DNA from: Muscardinus avellanarius
Lineage: Eukaryota > Chordata > Mammalia > Rodentia > Gliridae
Assembly: GCA_963383645.1 (NCBI GenBank)
Contig: OY726560.1
Location: 153,408,488-153,472,487 of the forward strand
Direction of reading: 5' to 3'
DNA: 64,000 nucleotides
This document shows, piece by piece, positions 61,770-64,000 of this stretch. Under the pieces are notes generated by a model. That model saw nothing but the letters and a program-made list of their open reading frames with translations, made no database searches and was not told the origin of the DNA. A program made the translations under genes and the position numbers. The first letter of the stretch is position 1, and every line of letters begins with the position of its first letter.

Positions 61770-63089
61770 CTGCCGTTTTAGGGTTTGGGAACAGACTCAG
61801 TCACTTGTCCAAAGTCCTGGTAAGTTTAAAATGTCATCTTTTGATCCCCCTCTGGTGTTACTGCCTCAGAAGGAGTCTTGAAAACTCATCTGTGTTTACA
61901 TTGTCCCCAGATTACTAAATGAGTTCAGTTTTCATTCCGCCTTATTTTTAGCACTTTTCAAAATCACAGTATTTCAACTGGCAGGTGTCTTCACACATCC
62001 CTTTAACTTTGGAGAATCAGTAACAGGTCAAAGTATTCTGATAGTAACCTCCCTGAGAAATCCCAAGCTCTGACATTTCACATATAACTAACAAAGTTAT
62101 CAGAATAAGGTAAGTAAAACTACTAGATTAAAATACCAAATTCTTGCTTTGAAAATTGTTGTAGAGATTGGTTGTAAAGATAATCACTTGGTGTAGGCGA
62201 AGGGCGAGGTGTTTTTCCTTGTGAAAAAGTTTTTGACCTGTTGAAGGCGGTCAAATCTGTCTTTAATGTACAGCACACAGCATGTGTGGGGCCTAAGAGG
62301 ATGCTGAAAATACACCAGGGAGTTTTCCACAAGAGGCATAAATGCAATATGTGATCAAAATCTAGAGTGGAAAACTGTGTGTCCAGAGGCTGAGAGGGTC
62401 AAAGAATCATGGTGTGGGTAAGAAGCAACGCGATGCCAAGGGCCTGAAGGAGGTCTCAGAAGAGAGAAGACACTTCTAAATAACAGCTATGTGGCCGGGC
62501 GTGGTGGCTCACAGGAGGCAGAGACAGGAGGATCGCGCAGGTTCGAAGCCAGCTGCACTGGCTTAAGAGACCTTGTTTCCAAATAAAAAAGTATAAAATA
62601 GGCCTGGGAGTGTAGCCCGGAGGTAGAAGGGCTTCCAGGAACCCCAGTACCACCAATAAATAAATAACAGCGGTGTGACATGACAGTAGGTGTGTAAATG
62701 TTGGCTAGGATAGCGAAGGGTCCAAACTGGCACAAAAGACTCATTCTCTCGACTCCCTCCAAACCCTGGTACTTGTGCTCACCAGTGTTCGTTCAGAGGC
62801 AGCGCGAGGGAGAGGCAGGGAATGTGGGGGACTGCCCAGGAGTCGCGGACTTGCCACGTCAAGCCTTCTGTGTGTGTGTGTGTGTCTGTGCCTTCGACAT
62901 ATGGAGACTGTTGACGGTACTTCCAAGTCGGGGCCTTTGGCCCTCGAGATATGGGTTCTTGGTGACTTTCACATCACGCTCATCACCTTGTCTTCCTCCC
63001 TTCATTTGCCTGTTTGTGTTCTAACTGAAGGACCTTACAGTGGGTCAGATGTGGCGCCCGAGAGAACCAGGCCAGGCCACATCGTCGTC
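61770..63089. other. Intergenic single-copy sequence
   Basis: Aside from the SINE at 62492-62662, no family is recognised. 61790-61850 faintly resembles antisense MIR. A (GT)9 run at 62869-62886. Confidence 0.45.
62492..62662 (+). mobile_element. B1-dID SINE, short subfamily, extra left-half deletion
   Basis: GGCCGGGCGTGGTGGCTCAC jumps directly to AGGAGGCAGAGACAGGAGG; AAATAACAGC (62476 and 62661) is the target-site duplication. Confidence 0.9.
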
Positions 63090-64000
63090 GGATTTTGTTG
63101 TTCTGACCAAAATTCCTTACAAGGACAACTTAGAGAAAGAAGGTTATTTTAGAGCTCATGATTCCAGAAGTTTCCGGGCCAGTCCATGGTCAGCTAGCTC
63201 CAAGCAGAGACCACAGTAGCAGAAGTTTAGGGCATGAGCCGGGCGTGGGGGCGCACGCTTGTAATCCCAGCATCTGGGAGGTTGAGACAGAAAGATCGCA
63301 GGTTCGCAGACAGCCTCAGCTATTAAGTGAGGCCCTTTGCAACTCAATGAGACCCTGTTTCAAAGTAAAGGATAAAAAAAATAGGGTTGGGGATGTAGCT
63401 CGGAGGTAGAGTGCCCCTGGGTTCCATCCCCAGTACTGGAAAAAAAAATTTTTTTTTTAGGGCATGTAGGGAGAGAAAGGGTGGGGCTGGGCTCAAGGCG
63501 TTGGGGAGGGGCAGGGACGACAGGGAGGGGTCCATCCCCTCCGGCTATGTCCGGCCTCTGAGCCTGGCTGCATTTCTAACATAGGAGGTTTGGGGGGATA
63601 TTTTAAAACCAAGCTGAACATTCCACCTCTGGCCCCCAGAAGCTGGTGCCCACCTTACAACTGTAAGATACAATTAGTCCATCTTCAAGAGTTCCCATAG
63701 TCAGAGTCAGTGCCTGCACTGAGACGTAAGGCAACTTTTAACTGTGAACCCCTGTAAAAAATAAAAGACAAGGCACATGCTTCCAGCATAGACTGGCACA
63801 GAGTAAACAAGTACATTCAAAAAAGGGAGGAGTAGGGCCCAGACTGGGACCAAAACAAAGCCATCAGGGTGGACAAAGCCGTCAGGGTGGACGTTGAGTC
63901 CTGAAGCTGCGCGTCTGGCATCTCGGGCACACGCGCTCCAGGGCCGCAGCCCTGCTGCTCGCACCTGGTGTCGCTGCCCTCTTAGCCTGGCCGCTGCCTG
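63090..64000 (-). mobile_element. MaLR-like LTR plus internal region, antisense, split by a SINE
   Basis: 63090-63225 and 63467-63620 resemble the antisense LTR at 35750 (GTCCATGGTCAGCTAGCTCC; CTGAGCCTGGCTGCATTTC; AGGAGGTTTGGGGGGATAT). From 63620 it continues as GAACATTCCACCTCTGGCCC and CAACTTTTAACTGTGAACCC, matching the LTR/internal junction of MaLR retroelements. The GC-rich right edge belongs to this internal region and is not a gene promoter. No retroviral coding sequence is intact. Confidence 0.5.
63237..63455 (+). mobile_element. B1-dID SINE with target-site duplication
   Basis: TTTAGGGCATG (63226-63236 and 63456-63466) around a complete sense copy inserted in the MaLR-like element. 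Confidence 0.93.

Noticed and set aside
63052..63070. TGGCGCCCGAGAGAACC resembles a retroviral primer-binding site for tRNA-Lys
   Set aside because: Only the first ten bases match, and no LTR of matching orientation precedes it; likely chance.
63840..64000. GC-rich right edge as a possible HTRA1 promoter or first exon
   Set aside because: The sequence continues the MaLR-like internal region; no HTRA1 signal peptide or IGFBP-domain coding sequence is visible.

Overview
This is nuclear DNA from a mammal, almost certainly a rodent of the squirrel-related lineage (that placement is an inference). The 5' splice sites, the spliced coding exons and the absence of bacterial-style gene packing show a vertebrate intron-rich gene. 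The repeat content points to the lineage. More than 100 copies of a dimeric SINE built from a 7SL/B1-like left half and an ID (tRNA-Ala-like) right half (B1-dID type) lie in 64 kb. There are also monomeric ID elements, a processed RPL9 copy and L1-derived elements with a G-rich 3' end.

One protein-coding gene is present: PLEKHA1 (TAPP1), + strand, from its second or third coding exon (5990) to its stop codon (54492) and poly(A) signal (56546). Ten constitutive coding exons are visible: 5990-6046, 11050-11095, 19410-19507, 31946-32071, 36849-36992, 41712-41780, 45778-45842, 46363-46426, 50716-50805 and 54172-54492. All have AG/GT borders and compatible phases. They encode most of the N-terminal PH domain, the linker, the PI(3,4)P2-binding C-terminal PH domain and the PDZ-ligand tail ending SDV. 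The first ~47 residues lie upstream of the window. A 41-nt cassette exon (51883-51923) would shift the last exon into a second long open frame, giving an alternative C-terminus that ends at 54388.

The introns are almost wall-to-wall repeats. 1-5989 and 6047-11049 are dense SINE clusters plus the RPL9 pseudogene (9171-9844). 12447-12488 is a truncated, tailless 5S rRNA retrocopy. 19538-22313 (-) and 37428-40417 (+) are two copies of one unusual L1-derived element: CpG-rich 5'UTR, ORF1, then an inverted ORF2 fragment, then an L1-like 3'UTR. It has no forward ORF2. The two copies lie in opposite orientation around exons 31946-32071 and 36849-36992. Older L1 pieces lie at 18770-19010, 34590-35500, 36250-36680 and 44030-44150, a MaLR-like LTR at 35750-36180, and MIR relics elsewhere.

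Downstream of PLEKHA1 (56571-64000) there is no recognisable gene. It holds a GC-richer unassigned stretch, more SINEs, an ID element inserted inside a SINE, and at the right edge an antisense MaLR-type LTR/internal region broken by a young SINE. SINE edges given here are approximate (about 10 bases) unless target-site duplications (TSDs) are quoted.
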